DNA of 64,000 nucleotides from Pelobacter propionicus DSM 2379 (GCF_000015045.1 NC_008609.1:930001-994000), one strand, 5' to 3'; shown: positions 1 to 8,668, counted from the first letter of the stretch. The notes: generated by a model not told the origin, from the letters alone. Translations and numbers: made by a program.

Positions 1-225
1 ACCATCTGAAATGTCTTGATTACCTGGTTGAAATAATTGTACGTGCGTGCTATTGCTTATAGCACGGTTGAACGCCTGAACGCAAGAATATGTGATGGTT
101 TGATGGGCAGGCACTCTCCCCGTCCTTATGAAGAGAAGCTGCAACGGAAGAGGTTGGCTGTGTCTGGTAGTGTCGCGTTTCGTTGTATGGCTGCAAAGGC
201 CTCTGTGCCACCTGGTGAATGAACT

Positions 226-2211
226 ATGCAAGATAATCATACGATCCCGCAGACCCTAACGGTTCTTGAGCAGACATGGAACCGCTATGTCCAGAATGAA
301 GTGATTGAGATTCATCGAATCCGGCCGGAGGTGGCAAACTCCTGGCAACGCTGCCGAAACTACAAGGTCAATCCCTATGACATTGGTGACCAGGCGGTAA
401 ATCAGCTGGAACTCAGGGAACGTCTCCACCGTAATCACCATCTGGTAAAGATCGCGCGTTCTGCCATGGAAAACCTGTATACCTTTGTTCGGGGGTCTGG
501 TTTTGAAATCGTCCTGTCGGACCAGCATGCCTACCTGCTGGAGGTTGTGGGGGATCGTGACATAATCAGCAAGGGGACCAAGGTTCAGCTCTGTCCCGGC
601 GGCAACTGGCATGAGTCGTCCAAGGGAACCAACGCCATCGGGACCGCTCTCATGGAGAAACAGCCGGTTCAGATCCTGGCCTGGGAACACTTCTGTCGGC
701 CGAATCATTTTCTGACCTGCTCCGCTGCCCCCATTTTTGATCCTGAAGGGGAGATTGTGGGGGTTCTCAATATCTCCGGAGATTACCGTTATGCCAATGC
801 CCATACCCTCGGCATGGTTGTGGCAGCGGTAAATGCCATCGAAAAACAGCTTTGTCTTCATAAGGTCACCAGTAAACTCTACATCTCCTACAAATACTCC
901 CAGACCCTTTTGGAATCCATTTCGGACGGTATCGTCTCCGTGAACAACAGCGGCATCATTGCCGAGATGAACTCCAGCGGTGGCAAAATATTCGGCATCA
1001 ATCACCAGGCGGCCAAGGGCAAGCATATCAACACCGTCATGCGCCAGCAGGCGCCAATTCTGTCGCTGCTTGCCACCGGTGAGGGGTATCGGGATAGGGA
1101 AATTCTGCTGGAGAACCAGGGGAAGAAGGTGTTTAGTTCTGCTACCCTGCTGCTGGATGATTCCGGCAACACCATCGGTGCCGTTGCCGTCCTGCGCCAG
1201 GCGCGGGACGCGCTGAAGTCCCGCCGCGCCCAGCATTCCTCGTTGCCCCGCTACTCCTTTGACGACATTATCGGAGAGAGCCCCGCCATCAGCGAGGCCA
1301 AGGAATGGGCACGGATCGCGGCAAACAGTGGTTCGACCATTCTGCTCAGCGGTGAGAGCGGTACCGGCAAGGAGTTGTTTGCCCAGTCAATTCACAATGT
1401 CAGCTCTTTCAGGAACGGCCCTTTTATTGCCATCAACTGCGCCGCTATCCCGGAAGCCCTTGTTGAAAGTGAGCTGTTCGGCTATGCGGAGGGAACTTTC
1501 ACCGGTGCCAAAAAAGGCGGTAGCCCGGGTAAATTCGAGAGTGCCGACCGTGGTACGCTCTTTCTCGACGAGATAGGCGATATGCCGCTTACTGTTCAGG
1601 CCAAGGTGTTGAGGGTTATCCAGGAAAAGAAGATCTCCCGCGTTGGTTCCAGCGAAGAGCGCCAGGTGGAGATTCGCATCATCGCCTCGACCCATAAGAA
1701 TCTGCGGACAGAGGTGCTAAACGGTAATTTTCGGGAAGACCTCTTCTACAGGCTCAATGTCCTGGTCGTCCAGGTTCCGCCTTTGCGTGACAGGGGCGGG
1801 GATATCCCCTTGGTCGCCTGCCATCTGGTGGAGAAGATCTCCGCAAGGATGGGCAAACAGCGGATCGTTGGGGAAGATGCTTTCTGGGGAAAGCTTGCCT
1901 CTCATAACTGGCCCGGTAATGTTCGTGAACTGGAAAATGCCATCGAGCAGGCTGTCGTCAGGTCGGATGACTCCGGGGTCCTGTTGGCTCGTCATCTGAC
2001 GTTTGATGTCGTTGAGTCCGTCGCACCCACGGGGGGGAGGGCAGAGATCGTTTCTCTCACTGAAATGGAAAAGCAGGCCATAACTGCTGCGCTTCATCTC
2101 TATGATGGCAATATCCAGAAGGCTGCTTCGAAACTCGGTATCGGGCGTAACACCCTGTACCGCAAAATCAGGGAGTACGGCATCGCACATGCCGGTTCCC
2201 AAGTCCATTGA
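226..2211 (+). CDS. Sigma-54-dependent activator, AcoR-like (GAF-PAS-AAA+-Fis)
   Basis: This is a bacterial enhancer-binding protein of 661 aa that should activate RpoN promoters. An N-terminal GAF-like sensor spans about residues 60-210 and a PAS domain about 225-330. The AAA+ domain (about 345-575) has Walker A GESGTGKE near residue 375, a GTFTGA loop in place of the usual GAFTGA near 423, and an R-finger region. A Fis-type HTH ends the protein (AASKLGIGRNTLYRKI). The architecture matches AcoR/AcxR-type regulators of acetoin, alcohol and ketone catabolism. It lies upstream of the alcohol/aldehyde oxidation genes, so control of those genes is a reasonable inference. The Ser/Thr in the sigma-54 loop is conserved; only the first Ala is changed to Thr. 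The start at ATG 226 has a GGTGA upstream. The ligand is unknown. Confidence 0.88.
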   Translation: MQDNHTIPQTLTVLEQTWNRYVQNEVIEIHRIRPEVANSWQRCRNYKVNPYDIGDQAVNQLELRERLHRNHHLVKIARSAMENLYTFVRGSGFEIVLSDQHAYLLEVVGDRDIISKGTKVQLCPGGNWHESSKGTNAIGTALMEKQPVQILAWEHFCRPNHFLTCSAAPIFDPEGEIVGVLNISGDYRYANAHTLGMVVAAVNAIEKQLCLHKVTSKLYISYKYSQTLLESISDGIVSVNNSGIIAEMNSSGGKIFGINHQAAKGKHINTVMRQQAPILSLLATGEGYRDREILLENQGKKVFSSATLLLDDSGNTIGAVAVLRQARDALKSRRAQHSSLPRYSFDDIIGESPAISEAKEWARIAANSGSTILLSGESGTGKELFAQSIHNVSSFRNGPFIAINCAAIPEALVESELFGYAEGTFTGAKKGGSPGKFESADRGTLFLDEIGDMPLTVQAKVLRVIQEKKISRVGSSEERQVEIRIIASTHKNLRTEVLNGNFREDLFYRLNVLVVQVPPLRDRGGDIPLVACHLVEKISARMGKQRIVGEDAFWGKLASHNWPGNVRELENAIEQAVVRSDDSGVLLARHLTFDVVESVAPTGGRAEIVSLTEMEKQAITAALHLYDGNIQKAASKLGIGRNTLYRKIREYGIAHAGSQVH

Positions 2212-2220
2212 TCCTGGTCC

Positions 2221-2262
2221 TGATCTAAAAGGGGGAGTCTTTCGGCTCCCCCTTTTAGATCA
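2221..2262. terminator. Bidirectional rho-independent terminator
   Basis: A perfect 17-bp inverted repeat (TGATCTAAAAGGGGGAG at 2221-2237 pairing with 2246-2262) encloses an 8-nt loop. The A/T tracts at the base of the stem serve as U tracts on both strands. It sits between the convergent ends of the sigma-54 activator and the CinA-like gene, so it should end both transcripts. Confidence 0.85.
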
Positions 2263-2296
2263 GATACATCACACAACTCTTGTCCTCCGCATAATC

Positions 2297-3121
2297 TCAC
2301 CTCTGTTTTTCCCGATGTCTAAAGCCCAGTGATGTCAGTCCGCTCTGCAGGTCGCACAGCGCGGCCTCCAGTGTGCCATCCAGTGTCGTCTGCTTGCTCC
2401 CCACCGCAGTGAGAGTGATGTCGATTTCCCGGGATATGCCGATGGTGGTGGCAAGGGACTTGATATAGATATGTGGGTGCTCATTTGTTACCCGGCTGAG
2501 TACCGGTTCCATCAGTGATTCGTCATTGCATTCGACGGCAATGGTGCGCATTGCCGATGTGCCGCCGCTGAACGTTTTCCTGAGAAATGGCTGGAGTGAA
2601 CTGGAGAAGATTGTCTTCAACTCCGATGGCACGCCCGGCAGGCTGATGATGGTTGAGTTGCCGGCTTGCAGCAAGACACCCGGTGCCGTTCCGTTGGAGT
2701 TGTGCAGCGGGATCGCTCCCTTGGGGAGCCAGGCCATTTTTTCCCGGGGTGGGTTCAGGCCACCTTGGCTGAGTACTCCCTGCTCGGCCAGTTCGTCATA
2801 GCGTTCCTTGACCATTTGTCGGGCCTGCACATGGAGTTCCGTCACAACACCCACGCCACGCGCCACGGCGGCAAGCGTCAGGTCATCGGCAGTGGGGCCA
2901 AGTCCGCCTGAGGTAATGATAACCTGCGGTTCCCTTGTTAAAGCTGCCTGAAGTTCTGTTGCTATGACCTCCTCGGTGTCGCGCAGCATGGTGGCACGGG
3001 TAACATGCCCTCCCAGGTTGTGTATTTGCTTGCAGAGCCAGTTGGTATTCGTGTCCTGGATGCCGCCGATGAGGATTTCATTGCCGATGATGAACAGTTC
3101 AACACGTACCGGTTTTGTCAT
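2297..3121 (-). CDS. CinA-like MoCF-domain protein (COG1058 type)
   Basis: The 274-aa product starts MTKPVRVELFIIGNEIL and carries the molybdopterin-binding MoCF/MoaB fold of CinA N-terminal proteins: LIGGIQDTNTNW, then ITSGGLGPTADDLT, and a PLHNSNGTAPG segment. The C-terminal nicotinamide-nucleotide amidase domain of full CinA (about 400 aa) is absent, so this is the short form. CinA-type MoCF domains can act as ADP-ribose pyrophosphatases, while relatives bind molybdopterin. Its place beside a tungstopterin enzyme makes a cofactor role possible but unproven. The chosen start has GGGAG upstream; an in-frame ATG at 3214 would add 31 unlikely residues. Confidence 0.75.
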   Translation of the reverse strand: MTKPVRVELFIIGNEILIGGIQDTNTNWLCKQIHNLGGHVTRATMLRDTEEVIATELQAALTREPQVIITSGGLGPTADDLTLAAVARGVGVVTELHVQARQMVKERYDELAEQGVLSQGGLNPPREKMAWLPKGAIPLHNSNGTAPGVLLQAGNSTIISLPGVPSELKTIFSSSLQPFLRKTFSGGTSAMRTIAVECNDESLMEPVLSRVTNEHPHIYIKSLATTIGISREIDITLTAVGSKQTTLDGTLEAALCDLQSGLTSLGFRHREKQR

Positions 3122-3252
3122 GATAGCTCCCGTTTGTGGTATGGACTTCAGGTGTATAGAGTACACACGATCATGACCATATTCAAAATCATTTGTATGG
3201 ATCCATAGCGACAAGGGGAGTTCAGGTTGTCAGTGTATTCGGTATAAAAAAT

Positions 3253-3289
3253 CTGTTCCAATAATGATCATGATCTCGAAATGGAACAG
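3253..3289. promoter_or_regulatory. Inverted repeat CTGTTCCA...TGGAACAG, possible activator site
   Basis: CTGTTCCA at 3253-3260 and its exact reverse complement TGGAACAG at 3282-3289 lie in the long spacer between cinA-like and the alcohol dehydrogenase gene. A further ATGGAACATGG follows at about 3303. A related palindrome precedes the porin gene at 10505-10521. The half-site spacing is unusual for a simple operator. It may be an upstream activating site for the sigma-54 activator in this locus; that is inference. Confidence 0.35.
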
Positions 3290-3899
3290 GCTCTGTTTTG
3301 GTATGGAACATGGTGTGGATGGTGAGTGGAAAGACAATGTGAGATATTAAGTTAAAAAGCCTTTCTCTTCTGATTGTTTGGAGCGCTATTTGAAAAAAAC
3401 ATGCGCGTTCGGTCGGTTCCTTGCAGGTGTAAAAAAATAACGGCATTTTTGTTTTTGTGGATAATGTTTTTTGAGGCAGTGTCTGGACTTTTGGGTTCTT
3501 GGGGGTATCTTATTCAGGTAATAATTGGTTGGATGGTCTTTGGTACCTGTTGTTGATGGGCGCCTGGGGTGCCCGGGAGTATGTTCTGCCTGTGGGCGTT
3601 TGCTGTCTCGTTTGCAGACACGGTCTGAACCACAGTCACTAAAGCAAGTCAGTACGATAGCTTATGGATGAGGGTAATGATTCACTCTCTTGTTTTCAGT
3701 GCTTTTTATTGTGGGGAAGATAAGAGGGTATAATCGCTGACGCGATGAGGAGGAGTCTGTTCAGGGGAATGAAAAAAATATACAAATTTATATTGCATAT
3801 TTTTAGAAATGTGTTAAATCAAATAACAGAACTTGGTTTTAAATTATCGCCAAAACTGAGTGGCAATAGAGCTTTGATTTGTTTGTGACGAAAAGAGGC
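3290..3899. other. Intergenic region without a supported gene
   Basis: About 600 nt of AT-rich sequence separates the short CinA gene from the alcohol dehydrogenase. Possible reading frames are short, low in complexity and lack ribosome binding sites. A small TGTCT...AGACA palindrome lies near 3605-3621. A good -24/-12 sigma-54 promoter was looked for; only a weak candidate was seen near 3377 (TGGAGCG...TTTGA). Confidence 0.5.
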
Positions 3900-3919
3900 T
3901 TGCCAGAATTGTCTGGCAA
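3900..3919. promoter_or_regulatory. Perfect palindrome in adh leader
   Basis: TTGCCAGAATTGTCTGGCAA is an inverted repeat with 8-bp arms and a 4-nt centre. It lies 50 nt before the alcohol dehydrogenase start codon. The symmetry and position fit a dimeric operator or a small mRNA hairpin in the leader. It has no T tract, so it is not a terminator. Confidence 0.45.
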
Positions 3920-3969
3920 ATAAGATCAGGGTGGCGACACTCTGTACACCACACAAGGAGGAAGTACAC

Positions 3970-5133
3970 ATGGCATTAGCAGATCAGACTTTCGGCTTTT
4001 TCATCCCCACCGTAACGCTGTTGGGTGTAGGTTGTTCGAAAGAAACCGGTGAGCAGGCAAAAGCGCTGGGCGCAACGAAACTGCTGATCGTTACAGACGC
4101 CGGCCTGAACAAAATGGGCGTGGCCGACACGATCAAGGGCTATGTTGAAGCAGTAGGTCTCCAGGCTGTTATTTATGACGGCGCCGAGCCCAACCCGACC
4201 GATAAAAACGTTGCTGACGGCATTAAAGTCTATCAGGACAACAAGTGCGACGGCCTGATCACCCTTGGTGGCGGCAGCTCCCACGACTGCGGTAAAGGTA
4301 TCGGCCTTGTTGTTGCCGGCGGCGGCAACATCCGTGACTACGAAGGCGTTAACAAGTCATCCAAGCGTCTTCCCCCGTTCCTGGCAATCAACACCACCGC
4401 TGGTACCGCCAGCGAAATGACCCGTTTCTGCATCATCACCAACACCGATACCCACGTCAAAATGGCTATCGTTGACTGGCGTGTAACTCCGAACATCGCC
4501 ATCGACGATCCCCTGCTGATGGTTGGTATGCCTCCGAAGCTGACCGCTGCTACCGGTATGGACGCACTGACCCACGCCGTTGAAGCCTATGTTTCCATCA
4601 TTGCCAACCCGATCACCGACGCGTGCGCCATCAAGGCCATCGAACTGATCGCCAAGAATCTGAGCGTGGCTGTTGCCAACGGCGAAGACCTGGTTGCCCG
4701 TGACGCCATGGCATATGCCGAATATCTGGCCGGTATGGCATTCAACAACGCCAGCCTCGGCTATGTTCACTCCATGGCTCACCAGTTGGGCGGTTTCTAC
4801 AACCTGCCCCACGGCGTCTGCAACGCCATCCTGCTGCCCGTCGTCAGCCAGTTCAACCTGATCGCCTGCCCGCAGCGTTTTGCTGACATCGCCGTTGCTC
4901 TCGGCGAAAACATCTGTGGTCTCTCCACCATCGAAGCCGGCCAGAAAGCCATCGACAGGATCAAGTCCCTGTCCGCTTCCATCGGCATCCCCGCCAACCT
5001 GACCGAGCTGGGCGTGAAAGAAGCCGACCTGAAGATCATGTCCGAAAACGCCAAGAAAGATGCTTGCCAGCTGACCAACCCGCGTAAAGCCACGTTGGAC
5101 GAAGTCATTGCCATCTTCAAGTCTGCTCTGTAA
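3970..5133 (+). CDS. Iron-containing (group III) alcohol dehydrogenase
   Basis: The 387-aa cytoplasmic enzyme belongs to the Fe-ADH family, whose members oxidise alcohols or reduce aldehydes with NAD(P). The nucleotide-binding GGGSSHDCGKGIG is near residue 100. The metal ligands are visible in DALTHAVEAY, HSMAHQLGG and LPHGVCNA, plus an upstream Asp, and GTASEMTRFC is typical. Length is normal for the family. The start MALADQ is preceded by AAGGAGG at 3955-3961; an in-frame start 13 codons upstream is unlikely. It lies just upstream of an aldehyde:ferredoxin oxidoreductase, so the pair would take an alcohol such as ethanol or propanol to the acid. Codon use is strongly biased (AAC, ACC, ATC), suggesting high expression. 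Confidence 0.92.
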   Translation: MALADQTFGFFIPTVTLLGVGCSKETGEQAKALGATKLLIVTDAGLNKMGVADTIKGYVEAVGLQAVIYDGAEPNPTDKNVADGIKVYQDNKCDGLITLGGGSSHDCGKGIGLVVAGGGNIRDYEGVNKSSKRLPPFLAINTTAGTASEMTRFCIITNTDTHVKMAIVDWRVTPNIAIDDPLLMVGMPPKLTAATGMDALTHAVEAYVSIIANPITDACAIKAIELIAKNLSVAVANGEDLVARDAMAYAEYLAGMAFNNASLGYVHSMAHQLGGFYNLPHGVCNAILLPVVSQFNLIACPQRFADIAVALGENICGLSTIEAGQKAIDRIKSLSASIGIPANLTELGVKEADLKIMSENAKKDACQLTNPRKATLDEVIAIFKSAL

Positions 5134-5171
5134 TACTCATTTTTCTCTCTGTTAAGGAGGGAACGGCTGGA

Positions 5172-5207
5172 AGTGATGGGCAGTGTCATAACGCACTGCC
5201 CATCACT
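5172..5207 (+). terminator. Strong hairpin after adh
   Basis: A perfect 14-bp stem (AGTGATGGGCAGTG, 5172-5185, with 5194-5207) with an 8-nt loop follows the alcohol dehydrogenase stop by 38 nt. Only a short A/T stretch follows, so it may slow or partly stop transcription or protect the adh mRNA 3' end before the separate leader of the next gene. Confidence 0.65.
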
Positions 5208-5257
5208 GTAAAAGGATTCCTGCATAACAAAAAACTGTTAAATGAAATGCCATGTTA

Positions 5258-5372
5258 TCTCCGAGCCTTGCCACCTAAAAGGAAAACCTCATGGTGCACG
5301 GCCAACGGGTTTCGCTGGAAACAGCGGAGCCTCCCTTCAGGAAAGGAGCTTGTCCTCGTTAGAGAGGGTACA
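5258..5372 (+). promoter_or_regulatory. Structured leader resembling Moco/Tuco riboswitch
   Basis: The leader of the tungsten enzyme gene has several nested helices. TCTCCGAG at its left edge can pair with CTCG...GAGA near 5355-5367. Inside are CCACC/GGTG, a CGCTG-GAAA-CAGCG hairpin with a GNRA tetraloop at 5313-5326, and a purine-rich GCCTCCC...GGAAAGGAGC element at 5330-5349. A GNRA hairpin plus a GCCTCCC/GGAAAGGAG element is what I recall of the molybdenum/tungsten cofactor RNA motif. That RNA class is known upstream of cofactor synthesis, transport and enzyme genes. The ribosome binding site follows 10-15 nt later, so control of translation is plausible. Covariance-model scoring was not possible here. 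Confidence 0.55.
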
Positions 5373-5396
5373 TAAAATCATAGGGAGAAGATAACC

Positions 5397-7127
5397 ATGG
5401 ACAAGATTCTACGCGTTAACATGACAGACATGACCACCAAGGTCGAAGAAGTACCGGCTGAATGGGCTGGTCACGGTGGACGTGGCCTGACCTCAACCAT
5501 CGTTGCCGCAGAAGTACCCCCCACATGCCATCCGCTGGGACCGAACAACAAGCTGGTATTCGCACCTGGCCTGCTCTCCGGAACCCCGGCCGCCAACTCC
5601 GGTCGCCTCTCCGCCGGTGCCAAGAGTCCGCTCACCGGCACCATCAAGGAGAGTAATGCCGGCGGTACCGCCGCCCAGTTGTTCGCACGTCTTGGTATCA
5701 AGGCGATGATCATCGAGGGGCTTCCCAAAGAGGATAAGTGGTACAGCCTGCACATCGACAAGGACGGCGTCACCATCAACGAAGAGACCGAGCTGATCGG
5801 CAAGAACAACTTTGCCGTCATTGAGGCGCTTGAAGCTCGTCTCGGCAAGAAGACCGGCATTCTCACCATAGGTACCGCCGGTGAGTTCAGGATGGCTGCT
5901 GCCAACATCTCGGTCAAGGATCCGGACAGCAAGATTCGTAGTCATGGCCGCGGCGGTCTCGGTGCCGTCATGGGCTCCAAGAAGATCAAGTTCATCTCCA
6001 TCAATGGCGAAGGCGCCACTCCCGTCAAGATCGCCGATCCCGACAAATTCAAGGTTGCTGCTCGTACGTTTGCCAAGGCGTTGCTGGATCACCCGGTCAG
6101 TGGCCAGGCTCTGCCCACCTACGGCACCAACGTGCTGGTGAACATCCTCAATGAAGCAGGCGGTCTGCCGACCAAGAACTTCCGCTATGGCCAGTTCGAG
6201 GCCCACGACAAGATTTCCGGCGAGACCATGCACGACACCATCGTTGCTCGCGGCGGCAGGCCGAAGCACGGATGTCATGCCGGCTGCATCATTCAGTGCT
6301 CCCAGGTGTACAACGACAAGGACGGCAACTACCTCACCTCGGGCTTCGAGTACGAAACCATCTGGGGCATGGGCGCCGACTGTTGTGTTGAAGAACTCGA
6401 TGATATTGCCAAGGCCGACAGCCTGATGGATGATATCGGCATCGACTCTATTGAAGGTGTTGTCATGTTTGGCGTTGCCATGGAAGCTGGCATCATTCCT
6501 TTCGGCGATGGCAAGGGCATCCTGCGACTGCTTACGGAAGAGATCGCCAAGGGAACCCCCCTGGGCCGCATCCTGGGTGGCGGCGCCGGTTCCGTGGGCA
6601 ATGCCTACGGCCTCACCCGCGTGCCGGTGGTCAAGAATCAGGGCATCCCGGCCTACGATCCGCGTACGGTCAAGGGAATCGGCATCACCTATGCTACCAC
6701 CACCATGGGAGCTGACCACACCGCCGGTTACACCATTGCCACCAATATCCTCAATGTTGGCGGCTATGTGGATCCTCTCAAGAAAGACGGTCAGGTTGAA
6801 CTCTCCCGTAACCTGCAGATCGCCACGGCTGCCGTGGATTCCACCGGTATGTGTATCTTTGTCGCCTTCCCGGCTCTGGATATCCCCGAGTGTCTGCCTG
6901 CCCTGATCGACATGATCAATGCCCGTTTCGGCCTCTCCTTGACCGGTGATGATGTGGTTAACCTTGGCAAGTACATCCTGAAGACTGAGCACCAGTTTAA
7001 TATCGCGGCAGGATTCAATAATGCCCACGATCGCTTGCCGGAGTTCTTTGCCCTCGATCCGGTTCCGCCACACAACCTGGTGTGGGACTTTACTGACGAA
7101 GAGATTGATGAGTTCTGGAACTTCTAA
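5397..7127 (+). CDS. Tungsten aldehyde:ferredoxin oxidoreductase
   Basis: The 576-aa cytoplasmic enzyme should oxidise aldehydes to carboxylic acids, passing electrons to ferredoxin through a tungsto-bispterin and a [4Fe-4S] cluster. The N-terminal domain has GAKSPLTGTIKESNAGG and HGRGGLGAVMGSKK, both typical of the family. The cluster ligands appear as C293, C297 and C301 (HGCHAGCIIQC), with the distal C486 in DSTGMC. The C-x3-C spacing of the first pair differs from the C-x2-C of Pyrococcus AOR. A pterin-binding GADHTAGY segment lies near residue 442. RBS GGGAGA precedes ATG 5397. The upstream structured leader and the following sulfur-carrier and adenylyltransferase genes tie it to W-cofactor supply. 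Confidence 0.93.
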   Translation: MDKILRVNMTDMTTKVEEVPAEWAGHGGRGLTSTIVAAEVPPTCHPLGPNNKLVFAPGLLSGTPAANSGRLSAGAKSPLTGTIKESNAGGTAAQLFARLGIKAMIIEGLPKEDKWYSLHIDKDGVTINEETELIGKNNFAVIEALEARLGKKTGILTIGTAGEFRMAAANISVKDPDSKIRSHGRGGLGAVMGSKKIKFISINGEGATPVKIADPDKFKVAARTFAKALLDHPVSGQALPTYGTNVLVNILNEAGGLPTKNFRYGQFEAHDKISGETMHDTIVARGGRPKHGCHAGCIIQCSQVYNDKDGNYLTSGFEYETIWGMGADCCVEELDDIAKADSLMDDIGIDSIEGVVMFGVAMEAGIIPFGDGKGILRLLTEEIAKGTPLGRILGGGAGSVGNAYGLTRVPVVKNQGIPAYDPRTVKGIGITYATTTMGADHTAGYTIATNILNVGGYVDPLKKDGQVELSRNLQIATAAVDSTGMCIFVAFPALDIPECLPALIDMINARFGLSLTGDDVVNLGKYILKTEHQFNIAAGFNNAHDRLPEFFALDPVPPHNLVWDFTDEEIDEFWNF

Positions 7128-7249
7128 GATGAAGTGCTCATTGAGCACCATGTAGGTACGGGGCGCGGGCAGTGGCTGATGTACCCACTGTTCGCGCCTC
7201 CCCCTCCATGCCTGGATGTAATGAAGTATCTGATGTAAGGGGATAATTG

Positions 7250-7492
7250 ATGCAGGTTAGCGATACTTTAAAGGTAAACGTAAAACTCTTTGCAACCTTT
7301 CGTGTTGGCCGCTTTGTGGCTGAAGCGCGAGAATATCCGGTGGGAACACGTATCGTTGATATCATCAGGGAACTCCAGATCCCCGAACCCGAGATAGGCA
7401 TCATCATGTTGAACAGCAGGCATGCGGAGCCTGATCATCAGTTGAAAGATGGAGACAATCTAGGCATCTTTCCCCAAGTTGGAGGAGGCTAA
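7250..7492 (+). CDS. MoaD/ThiS-family sulfur carrier
   Basis: This is an 80-aa ubiquitin-like protein ending in GG (FPQVGGG), the C-terminus that is adenylated and thiocarboxylated in MoaD. The beta-grasp pattern is visible: VNVKLFATFRVGR at the start and KDGDNLGIFPQVGGG at the end. AAGGGG precedes ATG 7250; an adjacent TTG at 7247 is less likely. It is followed directly by its probable activating enzyme. The inferred job is supplying dithiolene sulfur for the tungstopterin of the upstream oxidoreductase. A dedicated MoaD copy in AOR operons is common in Geobacter relatives, from general knowledge. Confidence 0.85.
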   Translation: MQVSDTLKVNVKLFATFRVGRFVAEAREYPVGTRIVDIIRELQIPEPEIGIIMLNSRHAEPDHQLKDGDNLGIFPQVGGG

Positions 7493-7493
7493 G

Positions 7494-8315
7494 TTGGATT
7501 TAACCTCCTATCTTCTTTCCCACGCACGTGAAGATCTGATTTCCTGGTACGTCCAATTGGCAGCCGCACAGGATTTTCGATTGAGTATCTCCCAGGTTGA
7601 GGAAGCTATTCTCGAACATGGCCTGATGCCGGCCCGCTACCAGCGCAACCGCCAGACCATTTCCAACTCCAAGCAACTTCGCTTGTTCAGGAGTACAGCG
7701 GTCGTCATAGGCTGTGGTGGGCTGGGAGGCTACCTGATAGAGGAAATGGCGCGTCTCGGGATCGGCAATATCATGATGCTGGATCCAGATACGTTTGAAG
7801 AGCACAATCTCAACCGTCAACTGTATTCCTCTCCCAACCTGCTTGGCCATTCCAAGTCCGCTGTTGCCGCCGCGCGAGTCCGCGAAATCAATCCAGCCGT
7901 TACCGTAACCGCACTCCAGATTGAATTTTCCAGTGAGAATGCACGGGAACTCCTCAATGGCGCTGACGTCGTGCTGGACGGGCTTGACTCATTCTCGACC
8001 CGCCGGATGCTGGCCGCCATTTGCCGCGAGCTTCAGATTCCCTTGGTGCACGGCGCGATTGGCGGTTGGTACGGCCATGTTGCTACGCAGTTGCCTGGTG
8101 ATGACATTACCCCGTTTCTGGGAGGGCAGCGAGGAGAACAGAAAGGGGTCGAGATTCAGATCGGTAATCCCTCCTTTACTCCCGCGCTGGTGGCTAGTCT
8201 GCAGGTGGCGGAAGCCTGCAAGATCCTGCTGGGTGAAGGGTCGGTTTTGCATCAGAAAATGCTCTGCGTTGATTTGCGGGAGATGCTGTTTGAACAGGTT
8301 GCATTCGAAGTCTAG
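7494..8315 (+). CDS. ThiF/MoeB-family adenylyltransferase (E1-like)
   Basis: The 273-aa protein has an N-terminal helical extension of about 60 residues, then a Rossmann ATP-binding core: GCGGLGGYLIEEMARLG, LDPDTFEEHNLNRQL and the GHSKS lysine/serine segment. It should adenylate the C-terminal glycine of the preceding MoaD-like protein. The CxxC zinc pairs of MoeB/ThiF are not present, and the usual catalytic cysteine region reads GGQRGEQKGVEIQIGNPSFTP. It may therefore be an adenylating-only type that relies on another sulfur donor. The start is probably TTG 7494, because GGAGGAGG (7481-7488) is at the right distance and the MoaD-like stop is at 7490-7492. Confidence 0.85.
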   Translation: MDLTSYLLSHAREDLISWYVQLAAAQDFRLSISQVEEAILEHGLMPARYQRNRQTISNSKQLRLFRSTAVVIGCGGLGGYLIEEMARLGIGNIMMLDPDTFEEHNLNRQLYSSPNLLGHSKSAVAAARVREINPAVTVTALQIEFSSENARELLNGADVVLDGLDSFSTRRMLAAICRELQIPLVHGAIGGWYGHVATQLPGDDITPFLGGQRGEQKGVEIQIGNPSFTPALVASLQVAEACKILLGEGSVLHQKMLCVDLREMLFEQVAFEV

Positions 8316-8668
8316 GCAATTGTCTTATGGTGTTACTATTCCATTGTGTTAGCTCGGACTTAGCTTGTATGATGCTTGCGGCATAGGGAGACGATAGGTG
8401 TTGATTTTTTTTGTTTTAAAAACACCTGTAAACCCTTGTTTGAAAAAAAACTGCTTTATGGTGCTCTCTGAATGAGGTTCCCTGTTTTGGTAGATTCGTT
8501 TATTTTTGCTAGAATTTTGTCGTGTTTGCCTTGATAACAGAGGGTTCCTGAAACACCTAGTCGGTCACGGAAGACACTGGTCATGTGGATCCCGTTTCCA
8601 CTGATTATGGAAATATGCTGTTCGAATCGTACTGTTATTTAATGTTCGTGGAGGAGTCTGTACCTGCA
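8316..8668. other. Intergenic region before tungstate transporter
   Basis: No convincing gene is seen. An AGGTGTT...AACACCT stem (8396-8427) with an A/T-rich loop may end the upstream operon. CTGTTTTGGTA at about 8480 also occurs at about 3293 before the adh gene and may be part of a shared regulatory motif. An in-frame GTG at 8585 would extend the permease, but the GGAGGAG before ATG 8669 argues against it. Confidence 0.4.

Noticed and set aside
37-222. 61-codon frame before the sigma-54 activator
   Set aside because: No recognisable family, no ribosome binding site, Arg/Cys-rich composition; probably chance.
256-1236. Long minus-strand frame inside the sigma-54 activator
   Set aside because: Shadow of a well-conserved protein in a GC-rich codon pattern; no domain recognised.
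3222-3446. Short minus-strand frame between the CinA-like and adh genes
   Set aside because: No RBS and no family match; the region reads better as regulatory spacer.
3861-3880. TGGCAATAGAGCTTTGAT as a sigma-54 promoter of adh
   Set aside because: The GG and GC elements are at the wrong spacing and the -12 GC is absent.
5493-7151. 552-codon minus-strand frame opposite the aldehyde oxidoreductase
   Set aside because: Low-complexity Gly/Val/His-rich antisense translation of a conserved enzyme; typical shadow.
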